This document shows, piece by piece, positions 61,701-64,000 of a DNA stretch of 64,000 bases. The notes below the pieces were generated by a model. That model was not told the origin of the DNA. It did not search any database and saw only the letters and a program-made list of their open reading frames with translations. Position 1 is the stretch's first letter; the number at the start of each line of letters is the position of its first letter. The DNA is taken from positions 5,401,501 to 5,465,500 of the forward strand of contig WPIO01000020.1 of NCBI GenBank assembly GCA_009760855.2, in the 5' to 3' direction. The position numbers and the translations under genes were made by a program. The stretch is from Cristatella mucedo. Its lineage: Eukaryota; Bryozoa; Phylactolaemata; Cristatellidae.

Positions 61701-63164
61701 TAATTTAAAGAGAAGCTAAAACCATATCTACTTATCATGGGCTCCGTGATGGGATTCGTCCTTTGTGTTCTTATACGTGCTGAGAGTGCGCATGCAGCCA
61801 CTAACCATATGGCATGCTGGCACGTCAACTCTAACCATGTTACACTTGCTGACATTAAGAATGCAACCACTAACAATTCGATCGTGCTTCCTTTGCATTA
61901 AATGTAAAGTGCCTAGAAAGAGACTAAGTTATCTGAGGGTTCTACACCAATGCATTGTTATAATAATTATTTTTATTGTCTCGTGAGGCCAAGTTGTCAG
62001 AGTCGACCACGTTTGGATGCACTAAGATACAAAAGCTGTTTGAAAAGCTATATGTAGGAAAAGCATTGCCATTATTATTTACTGGCAGTAATAGTGGTAA
62101 TGCGACGTGGTATTACATCTAAATAGTGGTTCGACAACACCTAGTGGAAAGATATAAACGCTAGTGTTTCGGAAGCATGACTGCATTGTAGTAGTCGGAA
62201 TGATGAGGAGCTTTATTGTCAAATCCCTTCAGAGACTTGCTTCAGTTAATTCCTGTTAGTAGTGCCTATCAACGAGATCAGTGGACTGCTGTTGATTAAA
62301 AAAAAATTTTTTATTCAATAGTCTGCACAGACTGCAGCTCAAAAGTTGCCCACACGAACACACCCAACCATCAGCTCGGATAGGAGCTCCACAGCTAAAG
62401 GTGTTCCTTTGGAAAGTCTTCAAAAGTGCCAAACCGGCTTCACCGATAGACGACCTTAAAACAGTGTGCCAAGGATGTACCACCGGTAAGCCCGTTCACT
62501 TGACTAACTAGTGACTCCCATCTCGACAGCCTTCAGGTGGCATACGACAGAATATTGTCAAGCAACAGGTCTAATAAGCCCCTTCCACTTTCCGGGGAAA
62601 AACTTTCAGTAGGCAGCCATAGATACAAGTTACAGATAGGGCACATCGACATAGATGCCTCTGACACTCAGTTTAGGAGACTGACACCCCCCTAAGCAGG
62701 ATTCTTAAGACTCAGGTCTCGTGGTCGGTGCCCTCTATCAGGCAATCAAGGACTGCCTTCAGCAAGCTGAAATGTAGGGTGGGAGAGTGGCTGGGTGACA
62801 GCCACTAAGGCACTTGCTCCACTCGGGTGTTGAATCGGCCACGTCTCTTTCTTTTCTCTCAGCGTCGGTACCCCCTTCAAAGAGTGATGGCTTCTAGGAT
62901 GCTGTAGTGATACTAAGACAAAGGAAGTGTAGCCTATACGTTGTTTTGCAGATGCAACATATTCTCACCCAGCCTGTCCGAACGCACATATCGATATAGC
63001 TGAGGAGTTCCTGGCGCAAGCGTGGTGTCAGTAAAACTTCCTGCGATGCCGAGGTCTTTGATACAGCCATCTTCGGGCGGCCTTTGGCACCAGCAGCTGG
63101 GTGAGCATGTCTACTGACCGTCCCTCGGTCTGCTGAAGTTGGCTCGAGTTGCAACCGTCGAACC
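23008..63164 (-). CDS. POLRMT: Mitochondrial RNA polymerase gene, 26 exons found, 5' end missing
   Basis: This is the T7-phage-like single-subunit RNA polymerase that transcribes mitochondrial DNA and makes replication primers in the matrix. Seen in the sequence: 26 minus-strand exons, listed separately below, whose joined translation follows the animal POLRMT order. The order is an N-terminal stretch, PPR region (60862-55314), N-terminal domain (54722-36524) and catalytic core (34258-23008). The catalytic Asp of motif A, the Lys and Tyr of motif B and the Asp of motif C are all present, so the enzyme should be active. Confident exon borders are AG/GT with matching phases. The span exceeds 40 kb, and almost all of it is intron holding LINE and SINE copies. 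The start codon and mitochondrial targeting peptide are not in the window or not recognised, one exon of roughly 45 codons is missing between 55314 and 54722, and two exons are tentative. No in-frame stop or frameshift was seen inside confident exons, so I treat it as a live gene. Confidence 0.96.
23460..24400 (-). mobile_element. L2 fragment in the last POLRMT intron
   Basis: Minus-strand frames give RT pieces: [20 protein letters not shown], then [20 protein letters not shown] and [20 protein letters not shown]. The 3' part runs into the L2 tail at about 23460. Broken by stops. Confidence 0.9.
24608..24730. repeat. Direct repeat, copy 1
   Basis: Pairs with 25401-25520; shared words include GATCTTCACAAA, TAAGTTCTAGGAC, ATGCATTCA and ATTATAGGTAACGAC. 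Unknown element. Confidence 0.8.
24850..24985 (-). mobile_element. tRNA-derived SINE fragment, ends in a C run
   Basis: On the minus strand: GGGCTGAGGTGTGAGCACTT, then CGCCTGTTCGACTCTGGAAT as the B box, then TTGGTGATAGCCGTCAAT. A run of 13 C (24973-24985) abuts it. Confidence 0.65.
25072..25201 (-). CDS. POLRMT: POLRMT exon y
   Basis: This exon is 130 bp, phase 0 to 1. Acceptor TTTTGCCCAG; donor AGGG|GTACGT. It begins [20 protein letters not shown] and ends [12 protein letters not shown]. VCREQFxxLxxxPILxDL is a family signature after motif C. The frame stays open past the donor, so a naive ORF caller adds an unrelated tail. Confidence 0.98.
25308..25380 (-). CDS. POLRMT: POLRMT exon x (motif C, second catalytic Asp)
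   Basis: This exon is 73 bp, phase 2 to 0. The acceptor is TTTTTATAG and the donor AACGAG|GTAGAG. It reads [20 protein letters not shown] then AMNE. The Asp in VHDCFWTHA is the second metal-binding catalytic residue (motif C). Confidence 0.99.
25401..25520. repeat. Direct repeat, copy 2
   Basis: Same orientation as 24608-24730. The two copies bracket POLRMT exons x and y. Confidence 0.8.
25855..26025 (+). mobile_element. L2 3' tail containing a GA microsatellite
   Basis: Standard L2 tail (CAAGCATGATTTTACTCACC, TTTGCAGCAAATGTAAAGCG, then GAGGGCGCTTTATCAAGTGT and ATT repeats). In place of the usual GAGAGAGATT of the hairpin there are about 25 GA units (25929-25978). Confidence 0.9.
26040..26830 (+). 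mobile_element. Second L2-like LINE family, RT C-terminal fragment
   Basis: Broken frames give [29 protein letters not shown], and [15 protein letters not shown]. The same words occur at 34735-35040, 38385-38720 and 53385-53935. RT ends with this layout belong to L2/CR1-type LINEs but differ clearly from the main family here. Confidence 0.75.
26862..26960 (-). CDS. POLRMT: POLRMT exon w (NFIHSLDS motif)
   Basis: This exon is 99 bp, phase 2 to 2. The acceptor is ACATTGTAG and the donor TACCG|GTAGGT. It reads [20 protein letters not shown] then [12 protein letters not shown]. [19 protein letters not shown] is among the most conserved stretches of the family (fingers/palm). Confidence 0.99.
27093..27337 (-). 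CDS. POLRMT: POLRMT exon v (specificity-loop region, borders partly open)
   Basis: This exon is 245 bp, phase 0 to 2. Acceptor GCGTGTAG; donor GAGCT|GTGAGA. It begins [20 protein letters not shown] and continues [16 protein letters not shown], matching WVTPLGVPVIQPY of human POLRMT. Beyond TQNMC the frame stays open through a low-complexity Ser/Leu/Pro stretch not seen in relatives. This stretch ends in a strong pyrimidine tract plus AG at 27104-27105, so 27104-27214 may instead be a small intron, leaving an 11-base microexon (27093-27103). Both readings keep phase. Confidence 0.9.
27531..27719 (-). CDS. POLRMT: POLRMT exon u (motif B, O-helix)
   Basis: This exon has 63 codons, phase 0 to 0. 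The acceptor is CTGTCGCAG. It starts [20 protein letters not shown]: the Lys and the Tyr of YGVT are the conserved nucleotide-binding and discriminating residues of motif B. It ends [11 protein letters not shown]. The best-fitting donor is CAG|GCACGT, a GC rather than GT splice site; a GT two codons later would add Ala-Arg. Confidence 0.98.
27720..29511. other. POLRMT intron without recognised elements
   Basis: I see no repeat family here. A 191-codon plus-strand open frame (28724-29299) is the longest in the window but has no motif, no close start context and no splice support. Confidence 0.45.
29512..29589 (-). CDS. POLRMT: POLRMT exon t
   Basis: This exon has 26 codons, phase 0 to 0. The acceptor is AACTTTCAG and the donor CGAAAA|GTGAGT. 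It reads [20 protein letters not shown] then GFVRRK, equivalent to VAQVLEGFITRK in the human enzyme. The final RRK leads into the motif B helix in the next exon. Confidence 0.96.
30627..30749 (-). CDS. POLRMT: POLRMT exon s (motif A, first catalytic Asp)
   Basis: This exon has 41 codons, phase 0 to 0. Acceptor TTCGCACAG and donor AATCTG|GTGAGTG. It opens with [20 protein letters not shown]. The first Asp is the metal-binding catalytic residue of motif A, so the intron falls exactly between HQ and this Asp. It ends [11 protein letters not shown]. Confidence 0.99.
31022..31144 (-). CDS. POLRMT: POLRMT exon r (GRKWW segment)
   Basis: This exon has 41 codons, phase 0 to 0. The acceptor is TTTATTAG and the donor CACCAG|GTATGC. 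It starts [20 protein letters not shown] and ends SSFPVHQ. PWQ.LACC and the final HQ preceding the motif A Asp are diagnostic of POLRMT/Rpo41 enzymes. Confidence 0.98.
31310..31585 (-). CDS. POLRMT: POLRMT exon q (DFRGR motif, palm/thumb)
   Basis: This exon has 92 codons, phase 0 to 0. The acceptor is GGCGCCACAG and the donor CTGGAT|GTAAGC. It reads [20 protein letters not shown] and later [22 protein letters not shown] is the DxxGR element of the T7 family, which holds the template strand near the active site. Match to animal POLRMT is very high along its length. A 90-bp CT run (minus strand) ends about 45 bases upstream of the acceptor. Confidence 0.99.
31630..31722. repeat. GA microsatellite beside POLRMT exon q
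   Basis: About 46 GA units with a few AA interruptions near the left end. On the gene's strand it is a CT run close to the 3' splice site. Confidence 0.97.
32140..32230 (-). mobile_element. L2 3' tail
   Basis: AATAATAA repeats, TTTGATAAAGTGCACTCAAA and the start of the UTR, minus orientation. Confidence 0.75.
32345..33300 (-). mobile_element. Older L2 3' tail split by a younger L2
   Basis: The left part (AAGAATAATACATTTGTTAT) and right part (TTCAGAGAACGTATTTCTAG, GGCACTTTACATTAGCTG) are the two halves of one minus-strand L2 tail, separated by the insertion at 32378-33225. Confidence 0.85.
32378..33225 (+). mobile_element. Young 5'-truncated L2 copy with target-site duplication
   Basis: Contains the longest intact LINE frame in the window (32503-33054, 183 codons): [20 protein letters not shown], then [40 protein letters not shown] and [14 protein letters not shown]. 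The complete 3' tail follows: hairpin AAGCGCCTAGAGAGAGATTA with GAGGGCGCTTTATCAAGTG, then ATT repeats. The 16-base word ATTTGTTATAGTCCCT flanks it on both sides (32362-32377 and 33226-33241). The RT catalytic palm is absent, so it is dead on arrival. Confidence 0.95.
34138..34258 (-). CDS. POLRMT: POLRMT exon p (start of catalytic core)
   Basis: This exon is 121 bp, phase 2 to 0. The acceptor is CTTTTGCAG and the donor AACAAG|GTCAGT. It begins [20 protein letters not shown] and ends [10 protein letters not shown]. The pattern LYxLSxAxxFxDRxFW, completed by the next exon, is the invariant lead-in to the polymerase core. Confidence 0.94.
34520..35040 (-). mobile_element. Mixed L2 fragments (both families)
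   Basis: 34520-34720 holds the family-1 UTR and [13 protein letters not shown] end. 34735-35040 holds family-2 words such as [20 protein letters not shown] and its 3' UTR (AGTGGCTTTCGGTACGAATT). Confidence 0.75.
35085..35345 (-). mobile_element. L2 RT fragment
   Basis: Minus frames around [11 protein letters not shown]-type sequence and a Cys-free [15 protein letters not shown]-like stretch match the RT region seen at 2936-3316. Confidence 0.65.
35535..35720 (-). mobile_element. L2 3' tail
   Basis: AAT repeats, TTTGATAAAGCGCCCTCAGA, GGCGCTTTACATTTGCTGCA, minus orientation; close to the family consensus. Confidence 0.85.
36524..36785 (-). CDS. POLRMT: POLRMT exon o (PWxIN motif)
   Basis: This exon is 262 bp, phase 1 to 2. 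The acceptor has a strong pyrimidine tract (CTCTCGCTCTTACAG) and the donor GA|GTAAGT is consensus. After [15 protein letters not shown], a poorly conserved Gly/Pro stretch follows, then [20 protein letters not shown] and [14 protein letters not shown]. The last two align with LDALTQLGNCAWRVNGRVLDLVLQLF of human POLRMT. Confidence 0.92.
37186..37321 (-). CDS. POLRMT: POLRMT exon n (PPLPWTS motif)
   Basis: This exon is 136 bp, phase 0 to 1. The acceptor is CGTTTTCAG and the donor AACG|GTATGAG. It begins [20 protein letters not shown] and contains [20 protein letters not shown]. PPxPWTSxxxGGYL is conserved across mitochondrial and yeast Rpo41-type polymerases, just ahead of the intercalating hairpin region. 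A plus-strand frame over this exon (36964-37515) is an antisense shadow. Confidence 0.96.
37755..37905 (-). mobile_element. tRNA-derived SINE, family 2 (L2-like tail)
   Basis: Minus strand: head with GGTCGAGGTAGATGTATGTG, then GAAGCACCTTAATAGAGATG and TTCTCTTGGGGCAGTATATG. Diverged copy of the elements at 40983 and 51012. Confidence 0.6.
38385..38960 (-). mobile_element. Second L2-like family, RT C-terminal fragment
   Basis: Minus frames give [20 protein letters not shown] and [11 protein letters not shown]; the shared core CGGCAGAGCAAAAGCTTTTG also occurs in the copies at 26.5 kb and 53.6 kb. Confidence 0.8.
39945..40030 (+). mobile_element. L2 3' tail
   Basis: AAATGTGAAGCGCCTAGAGA and GAGGGCGCGTTATCAAGTAC, then ATT repeats. 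Confidence 0.85.
40259..40408 (-). CDS. POLRMT: POLRMT exon m (N-terminal domain)
   Basis: This exon has 50 codons, phase 0 to 0. Acceptor TTGCTTCAG and donor GTGAAG|GTAAGC are both strong. It begins [20 protein letters not shown] and contains [20 protein letters not shown], matching LGKLLAEMLVQATQM and the LVPVLYHVYSFRNVQQIG segment. It ends REVK, which joins PHPLLVRL of exon n exactly where the human protein has KPHP. Confidence 0.92.
40983..41145 (-). mobile_element. tRNA-derived SINE, family 2 (L2-like tail)
   Basis: Minus strand: GCTTGCCCCCGACCAAGGTC, GATCGTGGGCTTGAGCTCGG (B-box side), then GTGAAGCGCCTGAATATATA, TTAAGTTCTCTTGGGGCGCT and AATTAAATT. The tail copies the L2 terminal hairpin. 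Confidence 0.8.
41275..41430 (+). mobile_element. tRNA-derived SINE, family 1
   Basis: GGTAAGGTGCTCCCTCTAGA head, B-box-like ATGAGTCTGAATCCTGC, body GGCGATCCTTTGTTGCCAAC, tail AATGAGGCTGTTAAATCAGC. Confidence 0.8.
41640..41930 (-). mobile_element. Two stacked L2 3' tails with an AAT run
   Basis: One tail starts at about 41650 (GTAGAGCATCATCAGAGAAC), the second after an AAT run of about 15 units (41794-41840) with TTGATATAGCCCCCTCAAAG. The second appears to have landed in the first. Confidence 0.75.
43729..43786. repeat. CT microsatellite
   Basis: 29 uninterrupted CT units. Confidence 0.98.
43990..44265 (-). mobile_element. L2 3' fragment
   Basis: AATAACAATAA, CACCATCAGAGAACTCAATA, then the UTR words TTAGTGGTAGCATGATGAAT and GTGTCAGCATGCACGCATAA. 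Confidence 0.8.
45055..45114 (-). CDS. POLRMT: Tentative POLRMT exon l (WP..V segment)
   Basis: This exon has 20 codons, [20 protein letters not shown], phase 0 to 0. Its WPSAVEF runs straight into VGQVLHELI of exon m, reproducing the family pattern WPxxVxxxLGxxLxExL. Acceptor GCGCCAG is acceptable. The donor TTT|GTCTGG is poor, so the borders may be wrong even if the segment is right. Confidence 0.5.
45577..45663 (-). CDS. POLRMT: POLRMT exon k (N-terminal domain)
   Basis: This exon has 29 codons, phase 0 to 0. The acceptor is GCATGCAG and the donor TGCGTGT|GTAAGC. It reads [20 protein letters not shown] then QHKEWHNAC, matching the YRKYLCLLASD...PRQYWEEL segment. Confidence 0.85.
46570..47215 (+). 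mobile_element. L2 RT C-terminal fragment
   Basis: Broken plus-strand frames match [17 protein letters not shown]-type [32 protein letters not shown] and [20 protein letters not shown]. Older than the copy at 32378. Confidence 0.85.
47534..47665 (-). CDS. POLRMT: POLRMT exon j (N-terminal domain)
   Basis: This exon has 44 codons, phase 0 to 0. Acceptor CACCACAG and donor GACAAG|GTAATG. It begins [20 protein letters not shown] and aligns with the segment LPAQGESFTTLARELSxRxF in human POLRMT; the later part, [16 protein letters not shown], matches the RHVVQRQRVSGQ helix. Confidence 0.92.
47933..48006 (-). CDS. POLRMT: POLRMT exon i (LYPFL motif)
   Basis: This exon is 74 bp, phase 1 to 0. The acceptor is CGTTTAG and the donor CTTCAC|GTAAGT is near-consensus. 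It encodes [20 protein letters not shown] then DLMLH. LYPFLxLLxxE is a recognisable N-terminal-domain signature of animal POLRMT. Confidence 0.94.
48430..48545 (-). mobile_element. L2 3' tail
   Basis: AATAATAATAACACATTAGA, AAAGCACCCTCACAGAACTC and GGCACTTTACATTTATTGCA. Confidence 0.85.
49943..50036 (-). CDS. POLRMT: POLRMT exon h (N-terminal domain)
   Basis: This exon is 94 bp, phase 0 to 1. Acceptor CCGCCTTCAG and donor GAAG|GTGCGT. It reads [20 protein letters not shown] then [11 protein letters not shown], matching the LRDQWEKALCRALRETK helix that precedes the LYPFL motif. A long open frame overlapping it in another frame (49592-50125) is a shadow. Confidence 0.9.
50650..50880 (+). mobile_element. 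L2 3' tail
   Basis: CATGCCGACCATGTGCATGT, CCTTTGCAGCAAACGTAAGC, GGTTCTCTGAGAACGCTATG and TTATTATTATTAG. Confidence 0.85.
51012..51170 (+). mobile_element. tRNA-derived SINE, family 2 (L2-like tail)
   Basis: Head TGGCCTAGCAGTTAAGGTGC is an A-box-like tRNA word; GGTCGTGAGCTAAAGCCCCG is the B-box region. The tail TTCTCTTGGGGCGCTATTCA with AATTAGATATT is the L2 hairpin arm plus 3' repeat. Confidence 0.8.
52337..52435 (-). CDS. POLRMT: POLRMT exon g (N-terminal domain)
   Basis: This exon has 33 codons, phase 0 to 0. Acceptor TAATATTGCAG and donor CTAGAT|GTGAGC are strong. It encodes [20 protein letters not shown] followed by [13 protein letters not shown], equivalent to the SVEKPTLPSKEVK segment and the following helix of the human N-terminal domain. 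Confidence 0.85.
52625..53196 (-). pseudogene. Degenerate protein-coding fragment of unknown family
   Basis: One minus-strand frame runs from 53196 through five in-frame stops and reads like ordinary protein: [18 protein letters not shown], then [20 protein letters not shown], and [20 protein letters not shown]. After a stop and one-base shift it continues with [20 protein letters not shown] and [16 protein letters not shown] do not recognise the parent. Part (52816-52965) could be forced into POLRMT with a 41-base intron, but the outgoing phase does not fit exon g, so a decayed foreign sequence in the intron is likelier. Confidence 0.45.
53385..53935 (+). mobile_element. Second L2-like family, RT C-terminal fragment
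   Basis: Broken frames give [36 protein letters not shown] and [20 protein letters not shown], then the UTR words GGCTGTTGGCTACCGAATGC and GTAGCACTCACATAGTCTTT. Confidence 0.85.
54681..54722 (-). CDS. POLRMT: Tentative POLRMT exon f (N-terminal domain)
   Basis: This exon has 14 codons, [14 protein letters not shown], phase 0 to 0. Donor CACAT|GTAGAG; proposed acceptor TTTTTAAGCAG. The peptide aligns with the LFEKQLHMEL segment of human POLRMT and joins in frame to exon g with the right spacing. The 5' border is uncertain because the frame stays open further upstream. A SINE (54777-54940) sits directly upstream of it in gene orientation. Confidence 0.55.
54777..54940 (+). mobile_element. tRNA-derived SINE, family 1
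   Basis: Best-preserved copy: head GAGCCGTGATAGCCCATGAG, B box GTCATGGACTCGAATCCTGC, body GGGCGATCCTTTATTGCTCA, tail AATGAGGCTGTTAAATCAAC. Confidence 0.88.
55314..55382 (-). CDS. POLRMT: POLRMT exon e (end of PPR region)
   Basis: This exon has 23 codons, phase 0 to 0. Acceptor CATTTTAG and donor TTAAAA|GTAGGG. It reads [20 protein letters not shown] then VLK, matching the segment with L-x-x-EERATVLKAV in animal POLRMT. The following family segment (VKPxFxLPxxLPP to LLRDVY) was not found and should lie in an exon between here and 54722. Confidence 0.88.
56335..56520 (+). mobile_element. tRNA-derived SINE, family 1
   Basis: Head CTGGCCGATGTGATCTCTAG, B box GTTGTGGGTTCAAGTCCTTC, tail AATAAGGTGGTTAAATAAGC. 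Confidence 0.8.
56545..57195 (+). mobile_element. Decayed L2 RT end with an opposite L2 tail inside
   Basis: Plus-strand traces of the RT end lie at 56560-56930 (PACQSVFAN-type words, FGDRAF-like GGAGACCGTGCCTTTAAAAT). A minus-strand L2 tail interrupts it at 56962-57032 (TTGATAAAGCGCCCTCAGAG, GGCGCTTTAC). Plus-strand tail words resume near 57090. Confidence 0.65.
57600..57670 (+). mobile_element. SINE/L2 tail remnant
   Basis: GGTTCTCTTAGAGCACTATA then ACGAATCATGATTATTATTG, the family-2 SINE tail with no recognisable head left. Confidence 0.5.
58664..58828 (-). CDS. POLRMT: POLRMT exon d (PPR repeat)
   Basis: This exon has 55 codons, phase 0 to 0. The acceptor is TTTGATAG and the donor AATGAT|GTGAGTG. 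It begins [20 protein letters not shown], continuing directly from WALK of exon c. This is the helix-turn-helix of a pentatricopeptide repeat (ARxML..M+..xxKPN..TFAYLL). The PPR domain in POLRMT contacts the N-terminal domain near the RNA exit channel. Confidence 0.93.
59395..59680 (-). mobile_element. Diverged L2 3' fragment
   Basis: AATAATAATGACAATATTAA, GCATTTTACATATGCTGTAT, and GGTTCCCTTTTAAATGACAT, minus orientation. Confidence 0.65.
60370..60510 (+). mobile_element. tRNA-derived SINE, family 2
   Basis: Head TTTGTCCTAGCGGTAACACG (A box), B box GGGTCGTGGACTCGAGCCCC, tail AGAGATTGACTCTTCTCAGG. Confidence 0.75.
60778..60862 (-). CDS. POLRMT: POLRMT exon c (PPR repeat start)
   Basis: This exon is 85 bp, phase 2 to 0. 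Acceptor CCTACAG and donor CTCAAG|GTAATG are both good. It encodes [20 protein letters not shown] followed by LLHGWALK. The pattern of a hydrophobic residue, then YN/FN, then GWA is the first helix of the POLRMT pentatricopeptide repeat (L-T-xx-YNAVM-x-GWA in the human protein). Confidence 0.88.
61620..61980 (+). mobile_element. L2 3' fragment
   Basis: GGGATTCGTCCTTTGTGTTC, GCATGCAGCCACTAACCATA, AAATGTAAAGTGCCTAGAAA and GAGGGTTCTACACCAATGCA, then ATAATTATTTTTATT. Confidence 0.85.
62444..62514 (-). CDS. POLRMT: POLRMT exon b
   Basis: This exon is 71 bp, phase 0 to 2. It ends in [12 protein letters not shown], with the last Arg split over the intron, matching the LAHHLL-type helix just before the first PPR repeat. 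The donor is CG|GTGAAG. The 5' border is less sure: GGAG|TCA is the only nearby AG that keeps phase 0 with exon a without a stop, but its pyrimidine tract is weak. Confidence 0.7.
62969..63164 (-). CDS. POLRMT: POLRMT exon a (N-terminal region, most upstream exon found)
   Basis: This exon has 65 codons plus one leading base (incoming phase 2, outgoing phase 0). The acceptor is TTCTAG at 63165-63170 and the donor follows GGCTGG as GTGAGA. The 3' half reads [20 protein letters not shown], which lines up with the helix preceding the PPR domain in animal POLRMT; the first half is Ser/Ala-rich and poorly conserved, as is usual there. Earlier exons carrying the start codon and targeting signal are expected upstream, toward or past 64000. 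Confidence 0.8.
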
Positions 63165-64000
63165 CTAGAACAGGAAGGAGTAATTTTAAATCGAACAAGC
63201 TCTCGTAAAGCTTAAGTGTGCTAAAGTAGGGCAAAGCCTGTGAATAAAAAGAAAATCTATAAAACAATCAAATATTGATGGTGCCTTTAAGAAGACAAAA
63301 TAAAAGAAATGAATGCTTAAGTTCTGATACTTTCCATACAAAAAGTGTTCAAAAACAGTGACAATGCGAAACTCGACTGTGCCTGAATCAAGCTGGGAGC
63401 AACCTACCTACAAACATTTTTACTAATCTCCATATATTATGTAACTACCTTACGGGCTGAACCTTTGAAAATAAGCCAGATGTTTGCAATTTGTTGAGGT
63501 AAATGCTTACGACTTTTTAGCAGCTTTATTTACAGTGCACGCTTGTGTTGTAAACTCCATAACTAGGTTAATTCTCAACGAATTATCACTAAATTTTAAA
63601 TGTAACTTCAGCTCTACTTGCACACCTCTGCAGTAGTACATTACTAATATTGGTGAGTAGGTATTGTCCTAGGTATTGTCACCTATGTACTCAAGCATCC
63701 TTGAACTTGATATTTTGCCATCTTGCTTTAAGATTATAGCACATCTCTCTAGGGTGGTCAAGTCATTAGCAAAGTGTCCTGCATCTTTGGAAGGGTTGAC
63801 ACGTTTTTATTGGGTACACTATAGAATCTATTAATTGCTCTAAATTGCCGCGTTTGGAATGCAGCTATGGACTGCGACATTGACTCTCCAAGGAAGTCAG
63901 ACACCATTGTTCCATGAAAAGTAGCTATTATTGGCAAGATAGCTACGAGATGTGTCAGTGGCTCTTGCTACAATAATGATTTAAAAAATGTGGAGGACAC
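63165..64000. other. POLRMT upstream intron or flank, no exon recognised
   Basis: AT-rich sequence. I searched the minus strand for a start codon exon with an Arg-rich leader or a further N-terminal exon and found none I can support. Confidence 0.5.

Overview
This is animal (metazoan) nuclear DNA, most likely from an invertebrate. It is about 43-45% GC by eye, intron-rich, and crowded with 5'-truncated L2-type LINEs, tRNA-derived SINEs, GA and ATT microsatellites and a decayed Ty3/Gypsy element. Nothing here looks bacterial, viral or organellar. I could not fix the species.

The one host gene I can support is POLRMT, the single-subunit mitochondrial RNA polymerase, on the minus strand. I rebuilt it by hand from 26 exons between 63164 (upstream, 5' side) and the stop codon at 23008. 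Nearly all exons have canonical AG/GT borders and every confident junction keeps the reading frame. The pieces encode roughly 1,075 residues and match the family in order: N-terminal region, PPR domain, N-terminal domain, then the T7-like catalytic core with DFRGR, motif A (QDGSCNGLQ), motif B ([15 protein letters not shown]), motif C (HDCFWTHA) and the C-terminal YFFS. The first exon(s) lie beyond base 64000 or were not recognised. One short exon between 55314 and 54722 was not found. Two small exons (54681-54722, 45055-45114) are tentative.

Layout: 1-4190 is non-coding with a GA microsatellite and an L2 fragment. 4190-7080 and 13330-15935 are two colinear copies of a diverged array of about 170-bp units. 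Between them lie L2 tails, a CpG-rich island and a degenerate Ty3/Gypsy element with both LTRs (9599-13068). 15936-22990 is unrecognised sequence with a strong 34-bp inverted repeat, an L2 fragment, an AT-rich possible coding relic and a SINE. 23008-64000 is POLRMT, whose introns (about 37 kb) are filled with L2 and SINE copies, including a fresh-looking L2 inserted into an older L2 with a perfect 16-bp target-site duplication.

There is no operon or gene system here. The notable biology is the mobile DNA: SINEs that carry the L2 3' hairpin, a GA microsatellite that grew out of that hairpin, nested LINEs, and the duplicated repeat block. All family assignments come from reading motifs, not from searches.
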